A stretch of DNA of 42,327 nt from Elusimicrobiales bacterium (GCA_028688475.1 JAQTYB010000008.1:1-42327); one strand, 5' to 3'; positions 15,023 through 26,084 are shown, counted from the first letter of the stretch. Notes: generated by a model from the letters alone, not told the origin. Numbers and translations: made by a program.

Positions 15023-16316
15023 GACGGATGTGCTTATAATCGGCGCGGGCCTGACAGGGCTTTCCTGCGCGTGGCATCTGGAGCGGCTTGGCAAACCGCG
15101 CTACATCCTCGCCGAAAAAAATCCGCATATCGGCGGGCTGTGCGCCTCGTTTAAGCGCGGCGGCTTCACCTTCGACTGTTCGGGGCATCTCCTCCACCTG
15201 CACGGCGATTACGGCAAAAAACTGGTCCCCGCGTTGCTCAAGGGCAATCTGGAAAAAATCCCGCGCGACGCGCGCATTTACTCGCACGGCGTCTACACCC
15301 CCTATCCTTTTCAGGCGGCGACTTACGGACTGCCGGATAAAGTGGTGAGCGACTGCGTGTCAGGCTTTCTCAAAGCGTGGCTGCGAAAAAAAGAGGCGCC
15401 GTTCGATGCGCCGTTCGACGAATGGGCGCTGTCAGTTTTCGGCGAAGGCATCTGCCGGCATTTCATGTTTCCGTACAACAAAAAGCTCTGGCGCACGCCG
15501 CTTTCGGTCCTGCGCGCGGACTGGTGCGCGCCGTTCGTGCCGCGGCCAAACCCCGCCGACGTAATCCGGGGCGCGTACATGCCGCAGCGAAAACGCTTCG
15601 GTTATAACGCGGTTTTCCATTATCCCAAAACCGGCGGAATGCAATCGCTCTGCGACGCTTTCGCCGACGGGCTGGCCAACGGCCTGCGCGCCGAAAGCGA
15701 AGTGTTGAGCGTGAGCCTGCGCAAAAAAACCGCGCTGGTCAAAAACCTCGGCGAGGTAAGATTCAAGCGGCTGGTCAACACCATGCCGCTGAAGGATTTT
15801 TGCGGGATAATAACGGACGCGCCTCAAACCATCCGGCGGAGCGCGCAACTGCTGAAATGCACGCGGGTGGACGTTTTCAACATCGGTTTCTCCTCGCCGG
15901 CGAAAACTCCCGCCCACTGGGTTTACTTCCCCGAAGGTAAATTCAGGTTCTACCGCGCCGGACTCGCCTCCAACTTCTCGGCGGCTGTCGCGCCCGAAAA
16001 ATCAGCCTCGTTTTATGTGGAGGTATCGGGCAAACCGCCGGCAAAACCCGCCGCCATGCTGCGCGAAATCAGCGCGGATTTGAAAAACTGCGGCCTTGTC
16101 GGCGGGCAGGCGGAAATTTCAGACAGCCTGCATCTTGAAATTCCGTGCGCCTACGTGGTGTATGATAAAAACCGCGCCGCAGCGGTGAAAAAAATACTTG
16201 AATGGCTTGAGCGCGGCGATTGCGTCAGCGCAGGCCGCTACGGCGGCTGGAAATATTCGTTTATGGAAGAAGCAATTCAGGACGGCAGAGCAGCCGCGGA
16301 AAAAAGCGCCGCTTGA
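15015..16316 (+). CDS. FAD-dependent oxidoreductase, UDP-galactopyranose mutase/amine-oxidase type
   Basis: Flavoprotein of 433 residues. The N-terminal Rossmann motif is DVLIIGAGLTGLSCAWHLE (5-23), with an acidic strand end and GGLCASF about 40 residues in, as in protoporphyrinogen oxidase and UDP-galactopyranose mutase relatives. PFQAATYGLP and the FPYNKKLWRTPLS region resemble mutase-like proteins of polysaccharide clusters. It may convert a pyranose to a furanose sugar nucleotide or oxidise a lipid-linked intermediate; this is inferred from context. It is the last gene of the five-gene cluster, overlapping the transferase by 8 bp. Confidence 0.75.
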   Translation: MIETDVLIIGAGLTGLSCAWHLERLGKPRYILAEKNPHIGGLCASFKRGGFTFDCSGHLLHLHGDYGKKLVPALLKGNLEKIPRDARIYSHGVYTPYPFQAATYGLPDKVVSDCVSGFLKAWLRKKEAPFDAPFDEWALSVFGEGICRHFMFPYNKKLWRTPLSVLRADWCAPFVPRPNPADVIRGAYMPQRKRFGYNAVFHYPKTGGMQSLCDAFADGLANGLRAESEVLSVSLRKKTALVKNLGEVRFKRLVNTMPLKDFCGIITDAPQTIRRSAQLLKCTRVDVFNIGFSSPAKTPAHWVYFPEGKFRFYRAGLASNFSAAVAPEKSASFYVEVSGKPPAKPAAMLREISADLKNCGLVGGQAEISDSLHLEIPCAYVVYDKNRAAAVKKILEWLERGDCVSAGRYGGWKYSFMEEAIQDGRAAAEKSAA

Positions 16317-16377
16317 CCATCAGTTCCCGCCAACATATCTTACTGTGTCATAAGCAGCTATTTCTTTATGAATATAA

Positions 16378-16583
16378 GCCACGAAATGCACGAAATTGAC
16401 ACGAAAGAGGAACAAACAACACAAACAACGGAGTTTTAGCCGCAGATGAACGCAGATTTTCGCGGATAAAGGCGGACAAAAGCAGTTTTGCTTTTAATCT
16501 GCGAGTATCTGCGTTCATCTGCGGCTGAGTTATGTTGTTGAAAAGGCTCCTCATTTTCGTGTCAATTTCGTGTGTTTCGTGGC
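16378..16583. repeat. nested 206-bp palindrome of dispersed-repeat type
   Basis: Three nested inverted repeats share one centre. The outer 29-bp arms are 16378-16406 and 16555-16583 (two mismatches, built on CACGAAA units). The middle pair is a perfect 20-bp match, 16438-16457 with 16507-16526 (AGCCGCAGATGAACGCAGAT). The inner hairpin AAAAGCA/TGCTTTT is at 16478-16495. Similar CACGAAA and CCGCAGATGAACGCAGA motifs recur as dispersed intergenic repeats in many bacteria, to my knowledge. No gene is visible inside. Confidence 0.85.
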
Positions 16584-16615
16584 TGAAATGCAGCCCTGTA
16601 GCTGTGATACAGAGA

Positions 16616-16704
16616 TTATTAAGGCGCGCCCCAAATACCTTGCCTTTCTTACCAATACACCGGTGCATCAAAAAGGAGAGGTATTTGGGGGGCGGATTAA
16701 TAAT
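16616..16704. repeat. 89-bp palindromic element, possible MITE
   Basis: Terminal repeats ATTATTAA (16616-16622/3) and TTAATAAT (16697-16704) enclose the 12-bp arms CCCCAAATACCT (16629-16640) and AGGTATTTGGGG (16679-16690), centred on the palindrome CACCGGTG. The element ends 28 bp from the stop of the minus-strand protease gene and 300 bp from the plus-strand glycan cluster, so as RNA it could also act as a two-way terminator. It has no ORF. Confidence 0.7.
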
Positions 16705-16732
16705 AAGGAGCCAACCTGCGCCATCGGGGACA

Positions 16733-17749
16733 TCACCACCCGCCTGCCGCTCCGCCGCCGCCGGAACTGCCGCCACCGCCGCGAGCGGTTCCACCTCCAC
16801 CGCCGCCGCCCGCGCCGCCGCGCCCGCTGGCGCCGTCGGCGTTTTTCGTGCCGGCGGTCAGGCCGCAGCCGGCGGCATAACCGTTTGCAATGGGGGTTAC
16901 GCCTACCTTTCTCATGGCCTTCTGCTCGATGTCGGTGGCGCGGCACTCATTCTTGTTGCCGCAAACGTGCGTGGTCTCGTGCACCAGTATCTGGTTCATC
17001 TCGTCTTTAGGCATTTTGAGGGCGGAATCGCATACATAGATATGTGGTTGCCCCGGATACACGAACGCGGCGGCCCCTTTCGCGCACTCGGACATATCCT
17101 TGCCGTTTGGCTTTGTCACCTTTATGCCCTTCTCCCAGGCTTCCTGCATTTTCTTGAACATGGCCTTGTCATTTGCGCTGTTGCCGGAGTTAGTTTCCTT
17201 GCCTTTCCCGTTGTCGCCGGGTTTTGTTTTCTGGAGCGAGGCCGTGCCGTTGTACCCTGATGCCGCTCCCCTGAACGCAAACTTCTTTTTGCCGCCGCCG
17301 GAACCGGAGGCGGCGTCGCCGCCCGAGCCGGAATTGCCGCTTCCGTCGGATTCGGCGTTTTTCCTTATAATATTCAGAACCTCTTCTTTGCTTGTGCTGC
17401 CTACTGCGCCGCCTTCGCCCTTGCCGCCGCCTTCTCTCTGACCGCCTTTGGCGGAGCCGCCCTCGTTCATTGACGCGAAAGAGCTTTGGAGCTGGAAAAA
17501 GTCCTCGCCGGGGTTCTCCTGGAGCGCTTTGAACCGCTCCTCGGTCAAAAGGTCCTCTCCCGCTATGAAGCGAATGGAAGGGTCCCCCTGTTCGTCGAAC
17601 CGTTCCACCGGCGCGGTGTCGGGCGCGCCGGGTTCGGGAACATTCTGGGCGTATGCCATGCACGCGGCGAACGCGAAGACAACCATCGCGCTGCCCGCGA
17701 TGGCCGAAATAAAGCGTTTGCTCATTTTCCGCATCTCGTTCCAGAACAT
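16733..17749 (-). CDS. secreted HExxH metalloprotease-like protein
   Basis: Predicted exported protein of 338 residues. The N-terminus (1-34) is a signal peptide: basic start, hydrophobic core, and AYA-Q as the likely cleavage site. Residues 95-155 and 305-338 are glycine/serine-rich linkers or tails. The conserved domain, about 195-300, carries HETTH at 257-261 followed by NECRATDIEQ, which supplies a likely third zinc ligand; cysteines at 222, 240, 263, 269 and 295 may form disulfides. This is the general pattern of zinc endopeptidases, but I do not recognise the family. AAGGGG before the ATG at 17749 supports the start. It follows the export operon in the same direction after 128 bp; a functional link is possible but not shown. 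Confidence 0.7.
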   Translation of the reverse strand: MFWNEMRKMSKRFISAIAGSAMVVFAFAACMAYAQNVPEPGAPDTAPVERFDEQGDPSIRFIAGEDLLTEERFKALQENPGEDFFQLQSSFASMNEGGSAKGGQREGGGKGEGGAVGSTSKEEVLNIIRKNAESDGSGNSGSGGDAASGSGGGKKKFAFRGAASGYNGTASLQKTKPGDNGKGKETNSGNSANDKAMFKKMQEAWEKGIKVTKPNGKDMSECAKGAAAFVYPGQPHIYVCDSALKMPKDEMNQILVHETTHVCGNKNECRATDIEQKAMRKVGVTPIANGYAAGCGLTAGTKNADGASGRGGAGGGGGGGTARGGGGSSGGGGAAGGW

Positions 17750-17877
17750 ATCCGCCCCTTGCCGCTTTTAGCGTCCGTCACTATTTCCGTTAATAGCCTA
17801 TACCGGACGCAAGACTTCCGCATGGGCCAAAGGACCTATATGCCGCATAATCTCTTTGATATACATGAGGATTGGCG

Positions 17878-19158
17878 CTATTCGTACCGCAGCGCCTCCA
17901 CGGGGTCGAGCTTGGAGGCCGACCAGGCGGGCCAGAGCGAGAACGCGAATCCCGCGAACATGGCTATCGCGGCGGATGCAACGGGTATCCACCATACAAA
18001 GGCTTTCATCTCGCGCCCGCCGCCCGCGTCCATGTAGTTTATCATCAGATAGCCAAGCCCGATACCTAAAATTCCGCCCAGCAGGCCGAGCAAAGTCGCC
18101 TCTACGACAAATTGCGTTACTATATCCAGCCGCGTCGCGCCTATCGCGCGGCGGATGCCGATTTCCTTTATGCGCGCGTAAATCGTAGCCAGCGTAACGT
18201 TCATAATGCCTATTCCGCCGGAGAGTATCGCTATGATTCCGATGGCCAGTATGGTGAACATCCACTGGCGCTGCTGGGAAATGCGCTCGCCCATTATCTC
18301 GCTCATGGAACGTATTTTGAAGTTGTTCGCGCCGTCGTGGCGGGTTTTGAGCAGAGTCTCCAACTGCCTTTTCGCTATGCCCAGTTTGCTCCCGCTTCCG
18401 GCGTCCACGCTGATTTGTTCCACTGAGTCCTCTTCGCTTTCGGAGGCGATGAACCGCATGAAGGTGGTAATCGGCACAAGAACGTCCGGGTATTGGTTGA
18501 CGGTAAACCAGCGAGGGTCGTTTCCCCATGGCGGTTGTCTTATAACACCCACCACTTTGTAAAGATGCCCTTCCAAAACGATTGAGCTGCCAAGCAGGTC
18601 GGAATGCTTTAGATACTCGGCGACATCGTTGCGCTGGTTCCAGATTTTACGCCAGATAGGTCTTTTGCCAGGCAGCCAGTCGCCCCCCTGCACGACTACG
18701 CAGACGCGGGCGGAACTGGACACGTCGTAATCGTTTATAAATCTGCCGCGCAGCTTGTAAACCCATTCGCGTTTGGCCCATTCCGGCGTTATGCCGGCTT
18801 CGTCAATGCGCCCGGTTTTATTGCCGTGCCTGAAACGCGCCCTCCATTTGGACGCCACCGGAGACACCATGTACAGCCACGGCATTTCCCGGCGTATGGC
18901 GAGCGCGTCGGAATAGCTCAGCTTGCGCTGGCTCTGCGCGGCTTTCTGCTCGTAATTCTGTTTGGTTTCCACATTCATGCGCCCCGGCCCCATCAACTCC
19001 AGCGCCGTCGCCATTCTCCTGTTCATGCTGGATATCATGGCGAAGGTGTACATGAACGCGGCGCTGCCTATGGAAATCGAGAAAAAACTGAGAAAGGAGC
19101 GCGTTTTATGCGCCCTTATCTCCGTGAAACCGGTTCTTAACGCCTCTGATATTTTCAT
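17878..19158 (-). CDS. MacB/FtsX-type ABC permease (second of pair)
   Basis: Permease of 426 residues: one N-terminal membrane helix (about 18-42), a large periplasmic MacB_PCD domain (about 45-285), then three C-terminal helices with the family core GGIGIMNVTLATIYARIKEIGIRRAIGATR split across the first of them. It ends DPVEALRYE. It starts immediately after the stop of its paralogue (TAATG-like junction, no gap). The two proteins share length, domain order and many sequence blocks (RKLSYxDAxAIRREMPxLYMVSP), so they arose by tandem duplication and likely form a heterodimer with the upstream ATPase. Confidence 0.93.
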   Translation of the reverse strand: MKISEALRTGFTEIRAHKTRSFLSFFSISIGSAAFMYTFAMISSMNRRMATALELMGPGRMNVETKQNYEQKAAQSQRKLSYSDALAIRREMPWLYMVSPVASKWRARFRHGNKTGRIDEAGITPEWAKREWVYKLRGRFINDYDVSSSARVCVVVQGGDWLPGKRPIWRKIWNQRNDVAEYLKHSDLLGSSIVLEGHLYKVVGVIRQPPWGNDPRWFTVNQYPDVLVPITTFMRFIASESEEDSVEQISVDAGSGSKLGIAKRQLETLLKTRHDGANNFKIRSMSEIMGERISQQRQWMFTILAIGIIAILSGGIGIMNVTLATIYARIKEIGIRRAIGATRLDIVTQFVVEATLLGLLGGILGIGLGYLMINYMDAGGGREMKAFVWWIPVASAAIAMFAGFAFSLWPAWSASKLDPVEALRYE

Positions 19159-20432
19159 TTATTCGTAGCGCAGCGCTTCCACCGGGTCGAGCTTGGCGGC
19201 GGTATAGGCCGGATAGAGCGAGAACAAAAATCCCGTCCCCGCCGCCAGCAGCAGCGATACCGCAGGCACCCACCAGATGAAGACCTGGAAATGCCTGTCC
19301 TCGTTGCTGGTCATGAAGTGCAGCAGCGTATAGCCGAACGCGATGCCTAAAGTTCCGCCGAGAAAACCCAGCAGCGTCGCCTCCGTTACGAATTGTGACA
19401 TTATGTCCAGCCGCGTCGCGCCTATGGCGCGGCGTATGCCGATTTCCTTTATGCGCGAAAATATTACGGCCAGGGTAACGTTCATTATGCCGATTCCGCC
19501 CGCCAGCAGCGCGACGGCGCCTATCGCCAGTATGGTAAGCGCCTGCTTGCGGTATTGCGCAATCGCCTCGTTGAGCACTTCGCGTATGGAACGCAGTTGG
19601 AAATTTTCCGCGCCGTCGTGGCGTGTTTTGAGCAGCACTTCCAGCCGCCGTTTTGCCGAGGCCAGCGCCGCCTCGGAGCCGGCATCCACATCAATTTTCC
19701 TCACCGTGTCCGAGTTTCCGGAGATGAAGCGTATATAGGTGGTCATCGGAACCAATATGTTCTGGCCGGAACCCATCTGAAATATGCGCGGATCTGTGCC
19801 TTGCACCGGCTCTTTTATTACTCCGACCACCTTGTAGGCATGACCTTGCAGCATGACAGTCTCGCCCAACATTTCGGCGTGCTTGAAGTGGTTGGTTATG
19901 TTTTCCCGCCAGTCGTTATCCCAGAATTTCATCCACCACGGTTTTTTCCCCGGCTCCCAGCCGCCTTCCTCTATGACAACGCAAACACGGGCGGAATCGG
20001 TCATGTCCGCCTCGGTCAGGAACCTGCCGCGCAGCGTGTAGGCCCAATCGTTTTTAGCCCACTCCGGCGTAATGGCCAGGACAGTTGATTGATACTCTGC
20101 GGCGCCATGACGGAACTTGACGTTCCAGTTGACTGCGACCGGCGACACCATGTATAAATCCGGCATTTCCCTGCGTATGGCGACGGCGTCGGCGTAGCTG
20201 AGTTTGCGCTGCCCGCGCGCGTCTGATTCTTCATAGTTGCGGTTTTCGTCTATATTTATGCGCCCCAGTCCGCTAAGTTTAAGGCCGGTGTCAATGCGCT
20301 TGTTCATCGTGGCTATGGTGGAGAAGGTGGACAGAAACGACGCCGTGCCTATCGAAATGGCGAAGAAGGTGAGGAGCGAGCGGGCCTTGTGCGCCCAAAG
20401 TTCCAGGCAGCCGGTGCGGAAAACTTCGGCGG

Positions 20433-20439
<7 letters not shown>
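19159..20439 (-). CDS. MacB/FtsX-type ABC permease (first of pair)
   Basis: Paralogous permease of 426 residues with the same plan: N-terminal helix, periplasmic domain, three C-terminal helices with LAGGIGIMNVTLAVIFSRIKE and the terminal DPVEALRYE. The start I use is the ATG at 20439, which overlaps the ATPase stop (ATGCTGA); an in-frame extension to 20784 lies wholly inside the ATPase gene and is spurious. The family moves substrates from the periplasm or inner membrane to a TolC channel using mechanical force from the ATPase. The substrate is unknown. Confidence 0.93.
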
Positions 20440-21100
<661 letters not shown>

Positions 21101-21101
<1 letters not shown>

Positions 21102-22108
21102 TATTTTTTTACCGCCGCGGCGGTAGCGGTTTTCGCGTCGGATTTTCCCGCCGCCGTGCCGGTGCTCTTGTCAACCACGTTTTCCACCGGCTTGATGATA
21201 TAGAGCTTGTCGCCTTCCTTCAGGGTGTCGAGCGCCTCGGTGTCCGTGTCGGAGCGCAGCCCCAGCCTCAAGCAGTATTTCTCGCTTTTCCCCTCGCCTA
21301 CGCGCCGGTAGACGAAAGACTGCCCTTTCTCCTCGAACAGCGCCGAAAGCGGCAGCACGACGACGTTTTTATGGCTTTGCAGCACTGCCTCCACGCGAGC
21401 CGTCATTCCCACTTTCAGCGCGGTCCCGGCGTCGCTGAGCTGTATCTGCACCCGGAAAAGTTTGGTGCCTTCCTTGTTTCGCTCCGCCTGCGGCGAAATA
21501 AGGCCGATTTTGCCTTTGAAGGTTTTCCCCGGCAGCGCGTCCACCTTAACTTCAACGGGCATCCCTTCGCGCAGTTTGAGGATGTCCATCTCGCCGATTT
21601 GCATGTTGACGACGAGCTTGCTCATGTCGGCTATCTGCATTATGCAGGTCGGGTCGCCGGAGTCGTAACTGCCGGATACGAGGTCGCCCACTTTCGCGAA
21701 CAGTGAGTAGTCCCTGCTGGAGTTGGGTTTCACGCAGCGCATGACGACGCCGTCCTGCGGCGCGGTTATCGTGGTCGGGACGTAATGCTCCGCCTCGGTT
21801 TTGCCGCCCTGCACTATGGCGAGCTTGTCTCCCTTCGTAATCTTTTGGCCTTCCTGCACGAAGAGTTCGGTTATGCGCCCGTTGGCCTTGGAGTTGATAT
21901 CCACCATGTCCTTGGCGGCGACTTCGCCGACGTCGTGGAAACTGACGGACACGTCGCCGCGCGCTATGGTTACGGCATCCTCCTCGTCGGCGGCTTTGGC
22001 TTTTTTGCCGTTTTTGTAGTGCTTCCACCCGTACCAGCCGCCCGCGCCGAGTCCGGCGGCGACGGCGGCGAAAATGACTATTTTTATTATCATGGTTCTC
22101 TTTTTCAT
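21101..22108 (-). CDS. membrane fusion (adaptor) protein lacking the alpha-hairpin
   Basis: Periplasmic adaptor of about 335 residues in the MacA/HlyD family, anchored by an N-terminal helix (about 6-25). The lipoyl-like half-motifs are GRITELFVQEGQKITKGDKLAIV and, only about 15 residues later, TITAPQDGVVMR; barrel and membrane-proximal domains follow. In most adaptors a long coiled-coil hairpin separates the lipoyl halves and docks on TolC; here it is absent. I chose the ATG at 22108 (overlapping the tolC stop as ATGA, GGGAG 5 bp upstream) over the one at 22120, which is too close to that site. Confidence 0.88.
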
Positions 22109-23430
22109 GGCATCTCCCAAAGCGGTTCTCCGAGGGATTTTTTATACTGCGCGGTGTTTAGCACCGTCTGGTAAAGGGCGTTGGTGTACTGGTTCTGCGA
22201 GTCGAGATAATCGCTTTGCGCCTGCGTGAGGTGTATCGAATCGGTGGCGCCCTGGCGGTACTGCTCCTGTATAAGCTCCAGTTTTTGCTTTGCGATTTTC
22301 GTTTTGAATTCCGCGAGGTCGAGCGAGCGCTGCTGCAAATTCAGCGCGACCCGCGACGAGACGACCTCGCCGCGCACGGAGCGGCGTCCGCTCTCCAAAG
22401 CGTTGGCGGTCTGGCGCTGCGCCGACATCGCCGAGGAAACCTTGCTTTTCTGGCTCTGCCAGAAAAAACCGATGGGGATGTTGAGCGCGGCGGTTACGCC
22501 GTAATCCGGGTCCGGCACCGCGCCGGAGCCGGGCAGCCCGAACGTGACAAGCCCGTTCTTGGACCAGAACGCATCCACCCGGAATTCCGGCAGATTGTCC
22601 AGCAGCGTGCGCTTGTAGGAATTCTGCGACGACTTGAAATTTATTTCCGCCTGCAAAATCTCATAGCGCTGCGCAAGCGCTTTTGCGGTGTCGCGCTCCG
22701 GCGAGGGGAGGGGGGCGCTGGAAATGTTCAAAGTCTCGTCGAGATGGCAGTCGGACAGTGGGTCGCGGTCTATTGCGCTGTTGAAATTCACCAGCGCGTT
22801 CTGGTAATCCGCATCCGCCTGCGCGAGGCGCAACTGGCTGGAGCGCAAATCCGTGTCGCTTTGCAGCATGTCGGTGAGTTTTTGCAGGCCGTTTTCGTAA
22901 AGGCTTTTGGCGATGGCGTTCTGGCTTTCCTGGTCGCGCAGGTTGCCGCGCGCCACGTCGAGGAGTTTGTACTTGAGCAGCAGATTGTAATAGGTGCTCA
23001 GCGCCGAAAGCGCGAGGCCTTGCCGCAACTGCTTGAGCTGGAGTTCCGCGATGTCTTTTGAATATCGCGCCGACTTGAGGGCCAGCATGTCGCGCCCGCT
23101 GTTGAACAGGTTCCAGTCCGCCTGCGCCGACGAGGAAACCTCGTTGCGGTTGAGGCGCGCGCCCTCCCAGCCGCCGAGGTCCGAGAACCCGTAAAGCGGC
23201 GCTCCCGCCGTCAGAGAGAGCGACGGCAGCGACGTTTCGATAAGCGTGGAAAAATAGGAGTTGTCCGCTATCCTGACGGACTCCTCCGCGCTTTTGAGCT
23301 CCGGCGACGCCGCGAACACGGCGCGCATGTAGCTCGATTTGGTGAAAGTCTGCGCCCGCGCTCCGCCGGCGCAGAAACATAAAACCGCGGCTGTCGCCGC
23401 GAGTTTGCTTCCCGGCAATTTGAAATCCAC
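22105..23430 (-). CDS. TolC-family outer membrane efflux protein
   Basis: Outer-membrane channel protein of 441 residues. A signal peptide covers about residues 1-26 (ends GGARAQ). The rest is helical with two homologous halves typical of TolC: each has long heptad-rich segments (for example AKSLYENGLQKLTDMLQSDTDL and KQKLELIQEQYRQGATDSIHLTQAQSDYL). It starts at GTG 23430, with GGAGG 8-12 bp upstream. It is the first gene of the tolC - adaptor - ATPase - permease - permease operon; together they should build a tripartite exporter spanning both membranes. Confidence 0.92.
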   Translation of the reverse strand: MDFKLPGSKLAATAAVLCFCAGGARAQTFTKSSYMRAVFAASPELKSAEESVRIADNSYFSTLIETSLPSLSLTAGAPLYGFSDLGGWEGARLNRNEVSSSAQADWNLFNSGRDMLALKSARYSKDIAELQLKQLRQGLALSALSTYYNLLLKYKLLDVARGNLRDQESQNAIAKSLYENGLQKLTDMLQSDTDLRSSQLRLAQADADYQNALVNFNSAIDRDPLSDCHLDETLNISSAPLPSPERDTAKALAQRYEILQAEINFKSSQNSYKRTLLDNLPEFRVDAFWSKNGLVTFGLPGSGAVPDPDYGVTAALNIPIGFFWQSQKSKVSSAMSAQRQTANALESGRRSVRGEVVSSRVALNLQQRSLDLAEFKTKIAKQKLELIQEQYRQGATDSIHLTQAQSDYLDSQNQYTNALYQTVLNTAQYKKSLGEPLWEMP

Positions 23431-23461
23431 TCCCGTTTCCTCCCGTCGAACTCAATGCCTT

Positions 23462-23470
23462 ATTATAGCA
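23462..23470 (-). promoter_or_regulatory. promoter of the tolC export operon
   Basis: The minus strand reads TGCTATAAT, identical to the rex and restriction-modification promoters, with no recognisable -35. The start point would be near 23455, leaving a leader of about 25 nt that contains the GGAGG site of tolC. Confidence 0.65.
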
Positions 23471-23612
23471 TGCAGCGCCGGATTTCGCCGGCTTCCTTAT
23501 ACTATATACGCGCAGGGCCGCGAAAAGTTACAGGTATTTTTCCGGTTTCTTCGCGCGCTGTGAAAATGTTTTTCGCGTTTCTCCGACGGGAAATCGCGGG
23601 CTGAAAAAACGC

Positions 23613-23642
23613 TTGCATTGCTTCGCGCGGTTATGCTATATT
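23613..23642 (+). promoter_or_regulatory. rRNA operon promoter P1
   Basis: TTGCAT (23613-23618), an 18-bp spacer and TATATT (23637-23642), preceded by TGC as an extended -10. It lies about 480 bp upstream of 16S. A boxA-like GGTCTTTGAAAA follows at 23668-23679. Confidence 0.6.
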
Positions 23643-23776
23643 TTTATTCGCCGGTGCTGAACTGGCGGGTCTTTGAAAAACAACTTTGACAGCGCAGCCG
23701 CGAAAACCGCGAAACAAGGCAGCAGGCGGAAAGAAGCGGCATGAAAAGCGCGATTCTCCGACGAGAAAAAAAGGCC

Positions 23777-23806
23777 TTGACAGCTTTTGGCACTTTGTGC
23801 TAACAT
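23777..23806 (+). promoter_or_regulatory. rRNA operon promoter P2
   Basis: A consensus -35 TTGACA (23777-23782), an 18-bp spacer, and TAACAT (23801-23806) with TGC before it. Only this site in the leader combines a perfect -35 with an extended -10, so it is probably the main promoter. A run of seven A and further A-rich sequence just upstream could serve as an UP element. Confidence 0.75.
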
Positions 23807-24125
23807 TTACTTACGAACGGCAAACGCCGGTTCGTAGGAAGTAAAAGCTTCCACTTTGCTTCACGGAAATAAGGTGAATGCAAACGGGGAAACTTCGCTC
23901 TCTGAAAATTTGTCGCATGTGCGAATGGGCAACCTGAACACGGTCCGCGAGGTGAACTTCGCGACTGGTGTGCAGGCAAACCAAACGAAATAAGTGATTA
24001 GAGTAAGCGGTCACCATGCCGGTAAAAAGGCATGGTAGACAGAGATGAGCCAACAAGTCAACTAACTGTCCGTGAATGAATGTGGCTGGTTGTTGCGGGA
24101 AACCGCAAAAACCTGCTACAGGATT
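23807..24125 (+). promoter_or_regulatory. rRNA operon leader with hairpins and boxA-like site
   Basis: The transcribed leader is about 310 nt. It contains a hairpin at about 23811-23845 (TACGAAC/GGTTCGTA arms), a boxA-like GCTCTCTGAAAA at 23897-23908, a perfect 8-bp stem ACCATGCC/GGCATGGT around 24013-24036, and a GAAA-capped stem TTGCGG/CCGCAA near 24095-24110. I see no protein-coding gene here. The boxA-like site recurs before 23S, as expected for rRNA antitermination. Confidence 0.55.
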
Positions 24126-25657
<1,532 letters not shown>

Positions 25658-25714
25658 AACATCTCTCCTTATACAGTGATGTATGGGAAGGGTGTTAAGT
25701 CGATGTTTGTATAC

Positions 25715-25896
25715 CGGCGGTAATAGTCTGCCGAGAAACCCTACTCGGAGGGGTTTTGAGCCGATTTTGGGTTGCAGCGCAGCGGACTGAGGCGAGCAGG
25801 CCTGTTGGCCTGTAAGCTGAAGGCCGCAAAGCTGCAAGGCAAAAGCGGCCAAAAGACCCCGAAAGGGGGTTTTTCGGCAGACTATTGAATCCGCCA
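25715..25896 (+). repeat. about 180-nt long hairpin in the 16S-23S spacer
   Basis: Outer arms GGCGG and AATAGTCTGCCGAGAAACCC (25716-25741) pair with GGGTTTTTCGGCAGACTATT and CCGCC (25867-25895). Further in, GGGGTTTTGAGCCGATTTTG (from 25752) pairs imperfectly with the stretch ending CCAAAAGACCCC near 25860. The whole forms one long imperfect stem-loop between 16S and tRNA-Ile. It holds no gene and is not one of the usual processing stems that bracket a mature rRNA. Confidence 0.8.
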
Positions 25897-25929
25897 CTGT
25901 GGTCAGGTTGGCCACTCGCACAGCAAAGA

Positions 25930-26003
25930 GGGCTCATAGCTCAGCTGGTCAGAGCGCACGCTTGATAAGCGTGAGGTCGGTGGTTCGATCCCACCTGGGC
26001 CCA
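25930..26003 (+). tRNA. tRNA-Ile (GAT)
   Basis: A 74-nt cloverleaf: acceptor GGGCTCA/TGGGCCC, D arm GCTC...GAGC, anticodon arm CACGC-TTGATAA-GCGTG with GAT anticodon, and T arm GGTGG-TTCGATC-CCACC. The 3' CCA is not encoded. Placement in the 16S-23S spacer is classical. Confidence 0.97.
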
Positions 26004-26011
26004 CGTTCCGC

Positions 26012-26084
26012 GGGGCTGTAGCTCAGCTGGGAGAGCGCCTGCTTTGCAAGCAGGAGGTCACCGGTTCAATCCCGGTCAGCTCCA
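26012..26084 (+). tRNA. tRNA-Ala (TGC)
   Basis: A 73-nt cloverleaf 8 bp after tRNA-Ile: acceptor GGGGCTG/CAGCTCC, anticodon arm CCTGC-TTTGCAA-GCAGG with TGC anticodon, and T arm ACCGG-TTCAATC-CCGGT. CCA is not encoded. Confidence 0.97.

Noticed and set aside
16378-16704. CRISPR array
   Set aside because: The repeats are inverted and nested, not direct with regular spacers, and no cas genes are nearby.
23686-23714. A third rRNA promoter at TTGACA 23686
   Set aside because: No -10-like hexamer occurs at 16-19 bp downstream.
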